Assembly (NCBI GenBank): GCA_012730105.1
Contig: JAAYBJ010000330.1
Coordinates: 1-34,432, forward strand
Direction of reading: 5' to 3'
Origin: Candidatus Hydrogenedentota bacterium
GTDB taxonomy: Bacteria > Hydrogenedentota > Hydrogenedentia > Hydrogenedentales > CAITNO01
DNA: 34,432 nt
Positions 26,524 to 34,172 of this stretch are shown in pieces. The position numbers and the translations under genes are program-made. The notes beneath the pieces were generated by a model. It had not been told where the DNA came from. It searched no databases and saw only the letters and a program-made list of their open reading frames with translations. Each line of letters starts with the position of its first letter. Position 1 is the stretch's first letter.

Positions 26524-27818
26524 TCGCCTACCTCCTGCTGATATTTCTTGTCTGCCTGATCATGTCCGCCTTTTTTTCGGGTTATGAAACGGGATTCGTA
26601 ACGGCCAATGTGTTCCGTATCCGGCACAACGCTGAAAAAAAACAGGAAAATAGCGCAGCACGCCTGACGAAACATTATGACAACCCGAACCGGCTCATAA
26701 CGATGCTGTTGATCGGAAATAACCTGGTGCTGGTCATTGGCACCTCAGCGTTAACCCGCGCCGTGGGGCCAGTTCTCGCCTCCCTTATCGCAACCCCGCT
26801 GTTTTTACTCTTCGGCGAAATCATGCCCAAAAGCATCTTCCGATTCTTCCCGACAAGACTTGTTCTGTCCCTGTACCCTCTGCTACGTTTTTTCGAAATT
26901 GCTCTTGCCCCGATCACCATCCCCGTGGCATGGATTTCACAGCATTTTTTGAACTTGCTCAACCGTAAGGAGGGCAACGGCCTGGGCATGTTATTGACTT
27001 CCCTTGATGATATCCGCTATCTCGTGGACGAAAGCCACGACCAGGGAACTCTTGATCCGGAAGAACATGAAATGATTCATTCCGTAATCGACCTGCAGAC
27101 GCAATGCGCCAAGGAAATCATGGTTCCCCGCATTCAAATTCTGGCATTGCCGGAAACCGCAACCCGGCACGAACTGACGGAGATGTTCATCCAGAGCGGC
27201 CAATCGCGGCTGCCCATCTACTCCGGTACTATCGACCAGGTTGTCGGCATTGTCAACGTATTTGAACTGATCAAAGATCCTTATCCCGAACGGCAGGACA
27301 TAAAGCGCTTCATTAAGCCCGTTCTGCACCTGCCGGATACCATAAAATTGGATGAAGCCCTTAAAGCCATGAGGCGTGGAAGGCATTCCATAGCGATTGT
27401 TACGGACGAACACGGCGGTACGGACGGACTGATTACAGTGGAAGACATCCTTGAGGAAATATTCGGTGAAATCCATGATGAATATGACATCCTGACCACC
27501 CAGATACGCAAAGTCGGGCCGCGCGCCTATGTGATTGACGCGCGCACCCCCCTGTATGACTTCGCCAAGGCGGTTCCGCTCGTCATTGAAGACCTGGATG
27601 TTGAGACCGTGGGCGGTTGGGTCAACCATATCGCGGGTCATATCCCCGCCATCGGCGAGGTCATCAGCAAGGATGATTTCCGGATTACCGTGCTGGAAGG
27701 GGCCCCCACCCATGTGATCAGCATCCGCCTAGAACTGATTGATACGAACCCGATGCAGCCGGCAAAAGGTATCGCGCCAGATAAAGACACTCCCCCGTCA
27801 CCGTCGGAAAACAAGTAG
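26520..27818 (+). CDS. CNNM/CorC (HlyC-type) membrane protein 2
   Basis: The 432-residue paralogue of the preceding protein has no extra N-terminal segment. DUF21 spans about 1-145 (SAFFSGYETGFVTANVFRIR, LLIGNNLVLV, FGEIMPKSIFRFFPTR). The CBS pair follows at about 200-320, with KEIMVPRIQILALP and VTDEHGGTDGLITVEDILEEIFG. The acidic CorC_HlyC domain completes it at about 330-415. Its start overlaps the stop of the first gene, so both are made together and may form a heterodimer. DUF21 proteins normally dimerise. The Pro/Ser tail is low-complexity. Confidence 0.92.
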   Translation: MIAYLLLIFLVCLIMSAFFSGYETGFVTANVFRIRHNAEKKQENSAARLTKHYDNPNRLITMLLIGNNLVLVIGTSALTRAVGPVLASLIATPLFLLFGEIMPKSIFRFFPTRLVLSLYPLLRFFEIALAPITIPVAWISQHFLNLLNRKEGNGLGMLLTSLDDIRYLVDESHDQGTLDPEEHEMIHSVIDLQTQCAKEIMVPRIQILALPETATRHELTEMFIQSGQSRLPIYSGTIDQVVGIVNVFELIKDPYPERQDIKRFIKPVLHLPDTIKLDEALKAMRRGRHSIAIVTDEHGGTDGLITVEDILEEIFGEIHDEYDILTTQIRKVGPRAYVIDARTPLYDFAKAVPLVIEDLDVETVGGWVNHIAGHIPAIGEVISKDDFRITVLEGAPTHVISIRLELIDTNPMQPAKGIAPDKDTPPSPSENK

Positions 27819-27926
27819 GCTATTGGTCAAGTCCGGCTGCGTTTAATCCGCTATGCAGAAGATGGCTCGTGGGGCTGGTAGAGCATTTCGCAGTCATCTG
27901 TAGTGCATGAGCGCAGGACAGTTCAA

Positions 27927-27956
27927 GATTGTCGCGTCGGCGATTGTCGCGTCGGC
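27927..27956 (+). repeat. Perfect 15-base tandem duplication
   Basis: GATTGTCGCGTCGGC occurs twice without a gap (27927-27941 and 27942-27956), just upstream of the methyltransferase start. It makes the frame upstream of 27977 read as Arg/Ser-rich, which supports starting at 27977. Confidence 0.9.
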
Positions 27957-27976
27957 GTTACCGGAACTTCATCCCT

Positions 27977-28717
27977 ATGAAAACACTCGAAATCCTGTTG
28001 AAACGCATACTGTCGGTCACGCTATTGCGGAACCTTTGGAAAATCGTTTCGCCCTGGCTCTTTTGTGGCAACGACCGGTACTGCGCGGTATGCCGCAGGC
28101 ATTTTCGCCGTTTTTTGACCCGCCGCGGACGGGAATACCGATGTCCGGTGTGTTTTTCCGAGCCTCGCCACCGCAATGCTATAATCTGTCTGGACAAGCA
28201 CGCGCCGCTGTTTTCCTCAACCGTCCCTCATCGGGTCTTGCATGTGGCGCCAGAACTCTGCATGATGGATTTTTTCCTAAGCCTCCCAAACATCGCATAT
28301 ATCAGCATCGACCTGTCTTCTCGACTTGCCCGAAAAAAAATGGACTTGCGGCAACTTCAGTTTCCGGACAAACATTTCGATTTCATCTATTGCAGCCATG
28401 TCCTGGAGCATATCCGTGAAGACCACCAGGCAATAAGCGAACTGTTCCGAGTACTCAAGATTGGCGGCACGGCGCTCATCATGGTTCCCATCCGTGTAGG
28501 TCCGACCATCGAAGACACCAGTGTGACCGACCCGGAAGAGCGCAGGCGGCTCTACCATCACCCAGGCCATGTCCGCTGCTATGGCAATGATTTCAAGGAA
28601 CGGCTGGAGGCAGTCGGCTTTCAGGTGGTGCAGCAGGTCACGACAACGGAACTATCCGAAGCGGAACATCCGCGGCATGGTATAAACTCCGAGCCGCTTT
28701 TCCTGTGCACTCGATAA
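27977..28717 (+). CDS. Zinc-ribbon class I SAM-dependent methyltransferase
   Basis: The 246-residue protein from ATG 27977 (GGAA 10 bases upstream) has a Cys-X2-Cys...Cys-X2-Cys ribbon near residues 36-58 (YCAVCRRHF, YRCPVCFSEPRHR). A Methyltransf_11-type Rossmann fold follows, with VLHVAPE at motif I, DLSSRLARKKMDLRQLQFPD and FDFIYCSHVLEHIREDHQAI at motif IV, and GGTALIMVPI. A longer frame to 27929 begins with TTG in a 15-base tandem duplication and adds Arg-rich residues, so I discount it. The substrate is unknown; the ribbon suggests binding of RNA, DNA or another protein. This gene arrangement is not one I know, and no partner enzyme is adjacent. Confidence 0.88.
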   Translation: MKTLEILLKRILSVTLLRNLWKIVSPWLFCGNDRYCAVCRRHFRRFLTRRGREYRCPVCFSEPRHRNAIICLDKHAPLFSSTVPHRVLHVAPELCMMDFFLSLPNIAYISIDLSSRLARKKMDLRQLQFPDKHFDFIYCSHVLEHIREDHQAISELFRVLKIGGTALIMVPIRVGPTIEDTSVTDPEERRRLYHHPGHVRCYGNDFKERLEAVGFQVVQQVTTTELSEAEHPRHGINSEPLFLCTR

Positions 28718-28763
28718 GCCCGGACAATACCCTTGGAATCATAAGCATGCGCAAATAGAAATA

Positions 28764-28772
28764 TGGTATGAT
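28764..28772 (+). promoter_or_regulatory. Extended -10 (TGGTATGAT) before the lipoprotein gene
   Basis: TG at 28764, then G and TATGAT (28767-28772), about 125 bases before the longest start. There is no clear -35. Confidence 0.35.
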
Positions 28773-28896
28773 GACCTTGCTTTGAGGGCCCGCATGAATC
28801 AAGGTATCCCCGGACTGTGCGGTGCGAGGATATTTGTCGGCATTTTTTCAAAAACCTCGCTGTATCTTTAACGGACGATATTTATAGACCAACACA

Positions 28897-29817
28897 ATGA
28901 ACCCTCCGATTTCCAGAATGATGAAAATACTTAAGCATCACCACTACATGAATCACATCCCGCTTTATGTTACCGGCTTCATCGTGACCGTCCTTTTGGC
29001 CGGCTGCGTGAGCCTGGGCACCCCGGTGCCCACCCTTCCGCTTTCGCCCGGCGCACCAACAGTGGCCACCATTCTGGGCAGCCTCGCGGAAAACGAGGCG
29101 GCCCTGCGCTCCTTTCGCGCGGCGGGCACCATCATGGTGCAGATTCCCGAGGTGGAAGCCACGCAGATATCCCGGGAAAGCAGCCTGCTTTACCAGGCGC
29201 CCAACCGCCTGAACATCATTGGCAGGCGCTACGGTACCCGGGGCATTGAATTGACCTATGTGGACGACGCGTTTGTCCTTGAATTCCCCACGAAAAAAGA
29301 ATATTGCTACCGGGAACGGGAGGAATCCTTTGAAACCTTGAGCTCGGCAGAGATCGTCCGGGAAATGTTCCAGCCGGAACACTGGGCGGAACTGTCCGAA
29401 CGGGTGGTGCGAATGACCTCTTTTGACGCAACCACCCAGACGGCGGAGTTGGAACTATGGACCGGCGGGCGTCGCCCCTGGCGAAAACGGGTGATCCACG
29501 TACAAGGTGCGCCCTGGGTATTGCTCGAAAACACCCTGTTCAACCAGGAAGGAGCCGTCATTGCCAAGACCACAAAGGCGGCCTACCACGAGCAGGAGGG
29601 CATCCGTTATCCCACGGAAATTGAATCCACCTTTCCCGGGGAAGGCGCCTGGATGCGCTTCCTCATGCGGCGCGTTGACATTAACCTGGAGGTGGAGACT
29701 TCGGTTTTCGACCTACAACAACGGGTGAAAACCTTGAAACGATCCGACTTTGCGCAGGTAGACATCTTCGCCGGGGAAGGCCCCTCCATCGAGGAACTGA
29801 ACGCGGGCCCAAAGTAA
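28897..29817 (+). CDS. Lipoprotein, DUF4292/LolA-LolB-like
   Basis: The 306-residue frame encodes a lipoprotein. The hydrophobic run TGFIVTVLLAGC gives lipobox LLAGC with Cys at about residue 37. The start is unsettled: ATG 28897, 28921 or 28948 all fit, none has a clear ribosome site, and 28921 gives a basic MKILK n-region. The mature part has beta-rich stretches such as LRSFRAAGTIMVQIP, LLYQAPNRLNIIGRRYGTRG and IELTYVDDAFVLEFP, resembling the LolA/LolB-like or DUF4292 folds that bind lipids. I infer a role in envelope lipid or lipoprotein handling. It lies 22 bases upstream of rlmN, so co-transcription is likely. Confidence 0.8.
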   Translation: MNPPISRMMKILKHHHYMNHIPLYVTGFIVTVLLAGCVSLGTPVPTLPLSPGAPTVATILGSLAENEAALRSFRAAGTIMVQIPEVEATQISRESSLLYQAPNRLNIIGRRYGTRGIELTYVDDAFVLEFPTKKEYCYREREESFETLSSAEIVREMFQPEHWAELSERVVRMTSFDATTQTAELELWTGGRRPWRKRVIHVQGAPWVLLENTLFNQEGAVIAKTTKAAYHEQEGIRYPTEIESTFPGEGAWMRFLMRRVDINLEVETSVFDLQQRVKTLKRSDFAQVDIFAGEGPSIEELNAGPK

Positions 29818-29839
29818 CCACAAGACAGGATGTCTTCCC

Positions 29840-30886
29840 ATGCCTCCAATAAAAACCTCCACGGATTCCCTTACCGGTTTGTTCCCCGCGGAAATCGCGG
29901 AACGCATCGAAGCGCCGTTGATGCGGGGACGTCAACTGTTTCAATGGTTGCATAAAAAGCGGGTGTTCGATATCGATGCCATGACGGACATGTCCAAAAC
30001 GGACCGAGCCCGCATTGGTGAGCGCCATTTCCTGACGGCACTCACCCCCGCCCTTCGGCAAGAATCCCGAAAAACCGGCGCGCAGAAGGCCTTGTTCGAA
30101 CTTGCGGACGGCGAAACAATCGAATCCGTCTTGCTGGCCCAGGGTTCGCGCATTACACTGTGCCTGTCTTCTCAGGCAGGCTGCGCGCTGGGATGCACCT
30201 TCTGCGCCACAGGCCAGGCTGGCTTCCGGCGCGACCTCTCCCCGGCGGAAATCACCGAACAGGCGCTGCGCCTGCTGGAAGGCGTGGAATACAGCGCGGA
30301 CAGCACGCCAAACATCGTGTATATGGGCATGGGCGAGCCCTTCCACAATTACGACGCAGTCATGAAGAGCATTCACCTGCTGATGCATATAGAAGGCCTG
30401 CACATCGGCGCGCGTAAGATTACAGTGTCCACAGCCGGCGATGTCGCCGGAATCCTCCACTTCGCGGAAGAGCCCTGGCAGGTGCGCCTGAGCGTGTCCC
30501 TTCATGCGGCGGATGATGATCTCCGATCCCGGCTTGTTCCGTTGAACCGGCGTTATCCGTTGCGGGAACTGCACGACGCCTTGAAACACTACCAGGAGAA
30601 GCGTAATCGCCAAATCACGATTGAATGGGTGCTCATGGACGATGTAAACGACAGCCCTGCACAGGCGAAAGCCTTGGTGACTTACCTGAAAGGCCTGGAT
30701 GCCGCGGTTAATCTTATCCCTTGGAACGCGGTGCCGTCACTACCCTACCTCCCCTCGCCAATACACAAACGGGAACGTTTCATGGAGATCCTCGGTAAAG
30801 CGGGTATCAAGGCAACCCTGCGCAAAGAACGGGGCGATGACATCGAGGCCGCCTGCGGACAATTGCGGAATATCCGGCAAGACTGA
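29840..30886 (+). CDS. rlmN: 23S rRNA (adenine2503-C2)-methyltransferase RlmN
   Basis: RlmN is a radical-SAM enzyme that methylates A2503 of 23S rRNA and A37 of some tRNAs. The iron-sulfur motif is Cys-X3-Cys-X2-Cys (115, 119, 122: AGCALGCTFCATG). The two further cysteines used in the reaction are Cys108 (ITLCLSSQAG) and the C-terminal Cys339 (AACGQL), matching E. coli Cys118 and Cys355. NLIPWNAVP and RGDDIEAACGQL are diagnostic. The 348-residue length is normal. ATG 29840 has AGGA 11 bases upstream. After its end comes repeat-rich intergenic DNA. Confidence 0.96.
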   Translation: MPPIKTSTDSLTGLFPAEIAERIEAPLMRGRQLFQWLHKKRVFDIDAMTDMSKTDRARIGERHFLTALTPALRQESRKTGAQKALFELADGETIESVLLAQGSRITLCLSSQAGCALGCTFCATGQAGFRRDLSPAEITEQALRLLEGVEYSADSTPNIVYMGMGEPFHNYDAVMKSIHLLMHIEGLHIGARKITVSTAGDVAGILHFAEEPWQVRLSVSLHAADDDLRSRLVPLNRRYPLRELHDALKHYQEKRNRQITIEWVLMDDVNDSPAQAKALVTYLKGLDAAVNLIPWNAVPSLPYLPSPIHKRERFMEILGKAGIKATLRKERGDDIEAACGQLRNIRQD

Positions 30887-30900
30887 TTCGGACGATTTTT

Positions 30901-31025
30901 GACCACAGAATGCAGAGGGTACGAAGAAAAGATCTTTGTCCTTTTCTACACCTTCTCGTCGTTCGGCAGTCGGTAGTTTTCCTTTTTTTTCTTTTCGTAT
31001 TCTTCCGCGTCTTTCATGGTCGTGA
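30901..31025. repeat. Degenerate purine/pyrimidine repeat unit after rlmN
   Basis: The left half (30901-30932) is purine-rich (ACCACAGAATGCAGAGGGTA, then ACGAAGAAAAG) and the right half (30981-31025) pyrimidine-rich. The right half includes the 17-mer TTTCTTTTCGTATTCTT (30988-31004), identical to 12628-12644. The layout resembles the element at 12406-12650 but is more decayed. Confidence 0.65.
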
Positions 31026-31095
31026 TTTTCCTCCAGCGTTATTCACTGTGGTTTACTTACCGCCCTTCCGCACGTGGCACTTTATCGACTGAATT

Positions 31096-31104
31096 TGTTA
31101 TAGT
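31096..31104 (+). promoter_or_regulatory. Extended -10 promoter for pyrRBC (TGTTATAGT)
   Basis: TGT precedes TATAGT (31099-31104), leaving a leader of about 105 bases before pyrR. There is no clear -35. I see no obvious terminator hairpin or PyrR-binding loop in the leader. Confidence 0.45.
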
Positions 31105-31219
31105 GTGCACGTTGGGTGAAGATGTCGTTTTCATTTACGTCGTTACTTATCTTCAGGGTGAATTGTATCCGTACAGCACCCCTCATGCGCGGGAATAGCA
31201 CCGGAAAACTGGGAATCTC
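31105..31219 (+). other. Leader region between promoter and pyrR
   Basis: The leader holds a weak ribosome site (GGGAA, about 8 bases before ATG 31220) and no gene. No strong stem followed by a T-run was found by eye. With the element at 30901-31025 it fills the 333-base gap after rlmN. Confidence 0.4.
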
Positions 31220-31813
31220 ATGGCGATGAACAACGAACCGGAAACCGAATACACCGTTGTGATGGATACCGACGCCATGTCGGCGACCATACGCAGTATC
31301 GCCCTTGCCGTGGCCAACGCAAACCCCGACATTGAATCCCTGGTGATGCTCGGCATTCTGCGCCGGGGAAGGCCCCTCGCGGAGCGCATCGCAGGACTTA
31401 TCGGTGAATTGACGGGCTATTCGCCGCCAGTAGGCTCTCTTTCGACCACAATGTATCGGGACGACCTGCACGCAGGCGCTTCCGGAGAACTTGCGTCGCG
31501 CATGGGTGAAACACATTTTGATTTTTCCGTGGACGACCGGACCGTACTGCTGGTGGATGATGTGCTGGCGGCGGGACGCACCATTCGTGCCGCCATGGAT
31601 GAAGTAATGGATTACGGCCGGCCGCGGCGCATTCAGCTGGCCTGCCTGGTGGACCGGGGCTGCCGTGAACTGCCCATCCAGGCGGACTACCTGGGCTACG
31701 CCCTGGCCACGAAACCGGATGAGTGGGTATGCGTCCGATTGGAAGAGACGGACGGGGAGGACGCGGTGCTGGTGCACCGCCGCTTTACCGCCCCGGATAA
31801 GGAAGGAAACTGA
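31220..31813 (+). CDS. pyrR: PyrR bifunctional pyr regulator / uracil phosphoribosyltransferase
   Basis: PyrR in Bacillus binds pyr leader RNA in response to UMP and also has uracil phosphoribosyltransferase activity. The 197-residue protein shows the type I PRTase fold: GILRRGRPLAERI (45-57), the block STTMYRDDL (75-83) and the PRPP loop VLLVDDVLAAGRT (109-121). DRGCRELPIQADYLG (145-159) is diagnostic of PyrR, with Cys where His is common. ATG 31220 fits a GGGAA site. It lies 4 bases upstream of pyrB. Whether it regulates RNA here is inferred; the leader shows no consensus binding loop. Confidence 0.93.
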   Translation: MAMNNEPETEYTVVMDTDAMSATIRSIALAVANANPDIESLVMLGILRRGRPLAERIAGLIGELTGYSPPVGSLSTTMYRDDLHAGASGELASRMGETHFDFSVDDRTVLLVDDVLAAGRTIRAAMDEVMDYGRPRRIQLACLVDRGCRELPIQADYLGYALATKPDEWVCVRLEETDGEDAVLVHRRFTAPDKEGN

Positions 31814-31817
31814 GACA

Positions 31818-32801
31818 ATGGACGCCACCGGCCCCGCGCGCTGGACCAAAAAAGACCTGATCGGGATACGCGAACTGAGCCGCGCCGAGATTGAAATCAT
31901 CCTGGACACGGCGCCCCAATTTCTCGCCGTATCCCAAAGGGCCAGTGGTATCAAGAAGGTACCGCTCCTGCAGGGACGGCTGGTGGTGAACTGGTTCCAT
32001 GAACCCAGCACCCGCACACGCACCTCCTTTGAGCTTGCCGCAAAACGCCTGAGCGCGGACACGCTTTCCATGACGGCCTCCTCTTCAAGCACCGTGAAAG
32101 GGGAAACGCTTCACGACACGCTCGCCAACATCGAGGCCATGAGCACGGATATCATCGTGCTGCGCCACGGCTGTGCCGGCGCACCCCATATCCTGGCGGC
32201 AGACCACGCCTCCCATATCATCAACGCGGGCGACGGGCGGCACGAGCATCCCACCCAGGCGCTGCTCGACGCCTTCACCATGCGCGAGGCGATGCGTCAC
32301 CTGCACAAGGACCACGCGCGCGGACTCGACGGCGTCAAGGTGGCCCTGATCGGCGACATCGAGCACAGCCGCGTGGCGCGAAGCAATATCCATGCGCTGA
32401 CCAAACTGGGCGCGCAGGTAACCGTCTGCGGCCCGGCAACCCTGCTACCCCGGGGCATCGAACGTTTCGGCGTGACCAGTACCACGGACCTGCGGGAAGC
32501 CCTGAAGGGCGCGGACATTATCTACGCGCTGCGCATCCAGTTGGAACGGCAGGCCAAGGCACTGTTTCCCAGCATACGCGAATATGTCAAACTGTTCCGC
32601 ATAGACCGGGATTCCCTGCGCTATGCGCCCGACCACGCCATTGTGATGCATCCCGGCCCGATCAACCGCGATCTGGAACTCTCCACAGAAGTGGCGGACG
32701 GTCCGCGCAGCGTGATCCTGCAACAGGTAACCAACGGCGTAGCCGTACGCATGGCGGTCATGCACCTGCTCGCGAACAGCGGCGGCCCACGGGTCGCATA
32801 A
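31818..32801 (+). CDS. pyrB: Aspartate carbamoyltransferase catalytic subunit
   Basis: PyrB joins carbamoyl phosphate and aspartate to carbamoyl aspartate, the committed step of pyrimidine synthesis. The 327-residue protein has the carbamoyl phosphate loop FHEPSTRTRTSFELA (60-74), HPTQALLDAFTM (144-155), the aspartate-side motif LRIQLER and HPGPINRDLE (278-287). ATG 31818 (AAGGAAAC upstream) is chosen; the frame is open to 31665 but that part overlaps pyrR. No PyrI regulatory subunit is nearby, and pyrC follows after 58 bases. Confidence 0.97.
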   Translation: MDATGPARWTKKDLIGIRELSRAEIEIILDTAPQFLAVSQRASGIKKVPLLQGRLVVNWFHEPSTRTRTSFELAAKRLSADTLSMTASSSSTVKGETLHDTLANIEAMSTDIIVLRHGCAGAPHILAADHASHIINAGDGRHEHPTQALLDAFTMREAMRHLHKDHARGLDGVKVALIGDIEHSRVARSNIHALTKLGAQVTVCGPATLLPRGIERFGVTSTTDLREALKGADIIYALRIQLERQAKALFPSIREYVKLFRIDRDSLRYAPDHAIVMHPGPINRDLELSTEVADGPRSVILQQVTNGVAVRMAVMHLLANSGGPRVA

Positions 32802-32859
32802 CTTAGAAGCCATCCGCGGTCCTACCCAAGGGGCCCGGTTTTCTGGAAGGACGGCATTT

Positions 32860-34137
32860 ATGAGTCTTGCCATCATCAACGGACATTTCATCAATCCAGC
32901 GGACAATACCTCGGCACCTTTGGACCTGCTCGTTGAAAACGGGCGGGTAACCAAAATTGGGCGGAATCTGAAAGGCAACGACACCCTGGACGCCTCCGGG
33001 TACGTAGTGTGTCCCGGATTCGTGGACATTCACTGTCATTTCCGCGAACCGGGCGCGGAATCCAAGGAAACCATTGCCAGCGGCAGCCAGGCCGCCGCCC
33101 ATGGCGGAGTGACCACCGTAGTGACGATGGCGAACACCAGCCCGGCCATAGACAATGCAGGCCTGGTGGAACTCGTAATACGCCGCGCCCGGGAAGAGGC
33201 CTGCATCCGGGTGCTCCCGGCCGCCTGCGCGACCAAGGGACTCGGCGGCACTGAAATCACTGAAATGGCCGACTTGAAAAATGCCGGCGCTGTGGCGGTG
33301 ACCGATGACGGGCGGGACGTCTCTTCGAGCGCACTCATGCGTCGCGCGCTGGAATACGCGAATATGGTCGGCATCCCTTTTCTGAGCCATTGCGAAGACG
33401 AGTTGCTGGCCGAAGGCGGCGCCATGAACGAGGGCTATATGGCGGCCTTGATGGGTATTCCGGGTATTCCCAAAGCCGCCGAGGAAATTCGCATCGACCG
33501 GAACATCCGCCTGGCCGAACTCGCGGGAGCTCATATCCATATTCAGCACGTATCCACGGCCGCCGGGGTGGACATAATCCGCCAGGCCAAAAAACGGGGC
33601 GCCCGCGTCACCGCGGAATCGGCGCCGCACTATTTCAGCCTAACCGATGAGGCGACGCGCGGATTCAATACCAACGCGAAGATGAATCCTCCCCTGCGGG
33701 AAGAGGAAGACATCACCGCCATCATCGAGGGTTTCAAGGACGGGACGCTGGACTGTATCGCCACGGACCATGCCCCCCACACACCGACTGAAAAGCGGGT
33801 GGAGTTCGGCCTGGCCCCCTTTGGCATTATCGGGCTGGAAACCTCCCTAGCGCTGACCATCACGCACCTGGTCAAACCCGGCCACATTTCCCTTGAGCAT
33901 GCCGTGCGCCTCCTGAGCCTGGGCGGAGCCGAGGTATGCCACCTTGACGCGGGCAACCTGTACGAAGGCGCGCCCGCAGACATTGCCGTTTTCAACCCGG
34001 ACACACTCTGGACGGTACTGGCTGACGGGTTTGCATCCAAAAGCTGCAATTCGCCCTTTATCGGACACACCCTGCAAGGCAAGGTGGTGTACACGCTGTG
34101 CGGCGGAGAGGTAATTTACAGCGCTGACCGGGGATAG
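32860..34137 (+). CDS. pyrC: Dihydroorotase, type I
   Basis: PyrC closes carbamoyl aspartate to dihydroorotate. The 425-residue length and motifs match the type I, multi-domain-like class: metal-binding DIHCHFREPG (His58, His60), TDDGRD (Asp150) in place of a carboxylated lysine, FLSHCED (His177), IHIQHVSTA (His230) and CIATDHAPHT (Asp303). Substrate residues in MANTSPAIDN and NAKMNPPLR are also present. ATG 32860 has GGAAGGA upstream. The gene closes the pyrRBC operon and converges on the partial gene at the window end. Confidence 0.96.
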   Translation: MSLAIINGHFINPADNTSAPLDLLVENGRVTKIGRNLKGNDTLDASGYVVCPGFVDIHCHFREPGAESKETIASGSQAAAHGGVTTVVTMANTSPAIDNAGLVELVIRRAREEACIRVLPAACATKGLGGTEITEMADLKNAGAVAVTDDGRDVSSSALMRRALEYANMVGIPFLSHCEDELLAEGGAMNEGYMAALMGIPGIPKAAEEIRIDRNIRLAELAGAHIHIQHVSTAAGVDIIRQAKKRGARVTAESAPHYFSLTDEATRGFNTNAKMNPPLREEEDITAIIEGFKDGTLDCIATDHAPHTPTEKRVEFGLAPFGIIGLETSLALTITHLVKPGHISLEHAVRLLSLGGAEVCHLDAGNLYEGAPADIAVFNPDTLWTVLADGFASKSCNSPFIGHTLQGKVVYTLCGGEVIYSADRG

Positions 34138-34172
34138 GTTGGACTGAGCCTATTATCCGGTATTTATTTTCT

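Noticed and set aside
28177-28185. TGCTATAAT inside the methyltransferase gene
   Set aside because: Matches the extended -10 seen elsewhere, but it encodes Ala-Ile-Ile in a conserved-looking region and no gene starts downstream, so it is probably coincidental.
27907-28419. Plus-strand frame overlapping the methyltransferase
   Set aside because: Out of frame with the zinc-ribbon methyltransferase, which has recognisable motifs.
32803-33630. Minus-strand open frame inside pyrC
   Set aside because: Shadow of the dihydroorotase gene, which has all catalytic residues.
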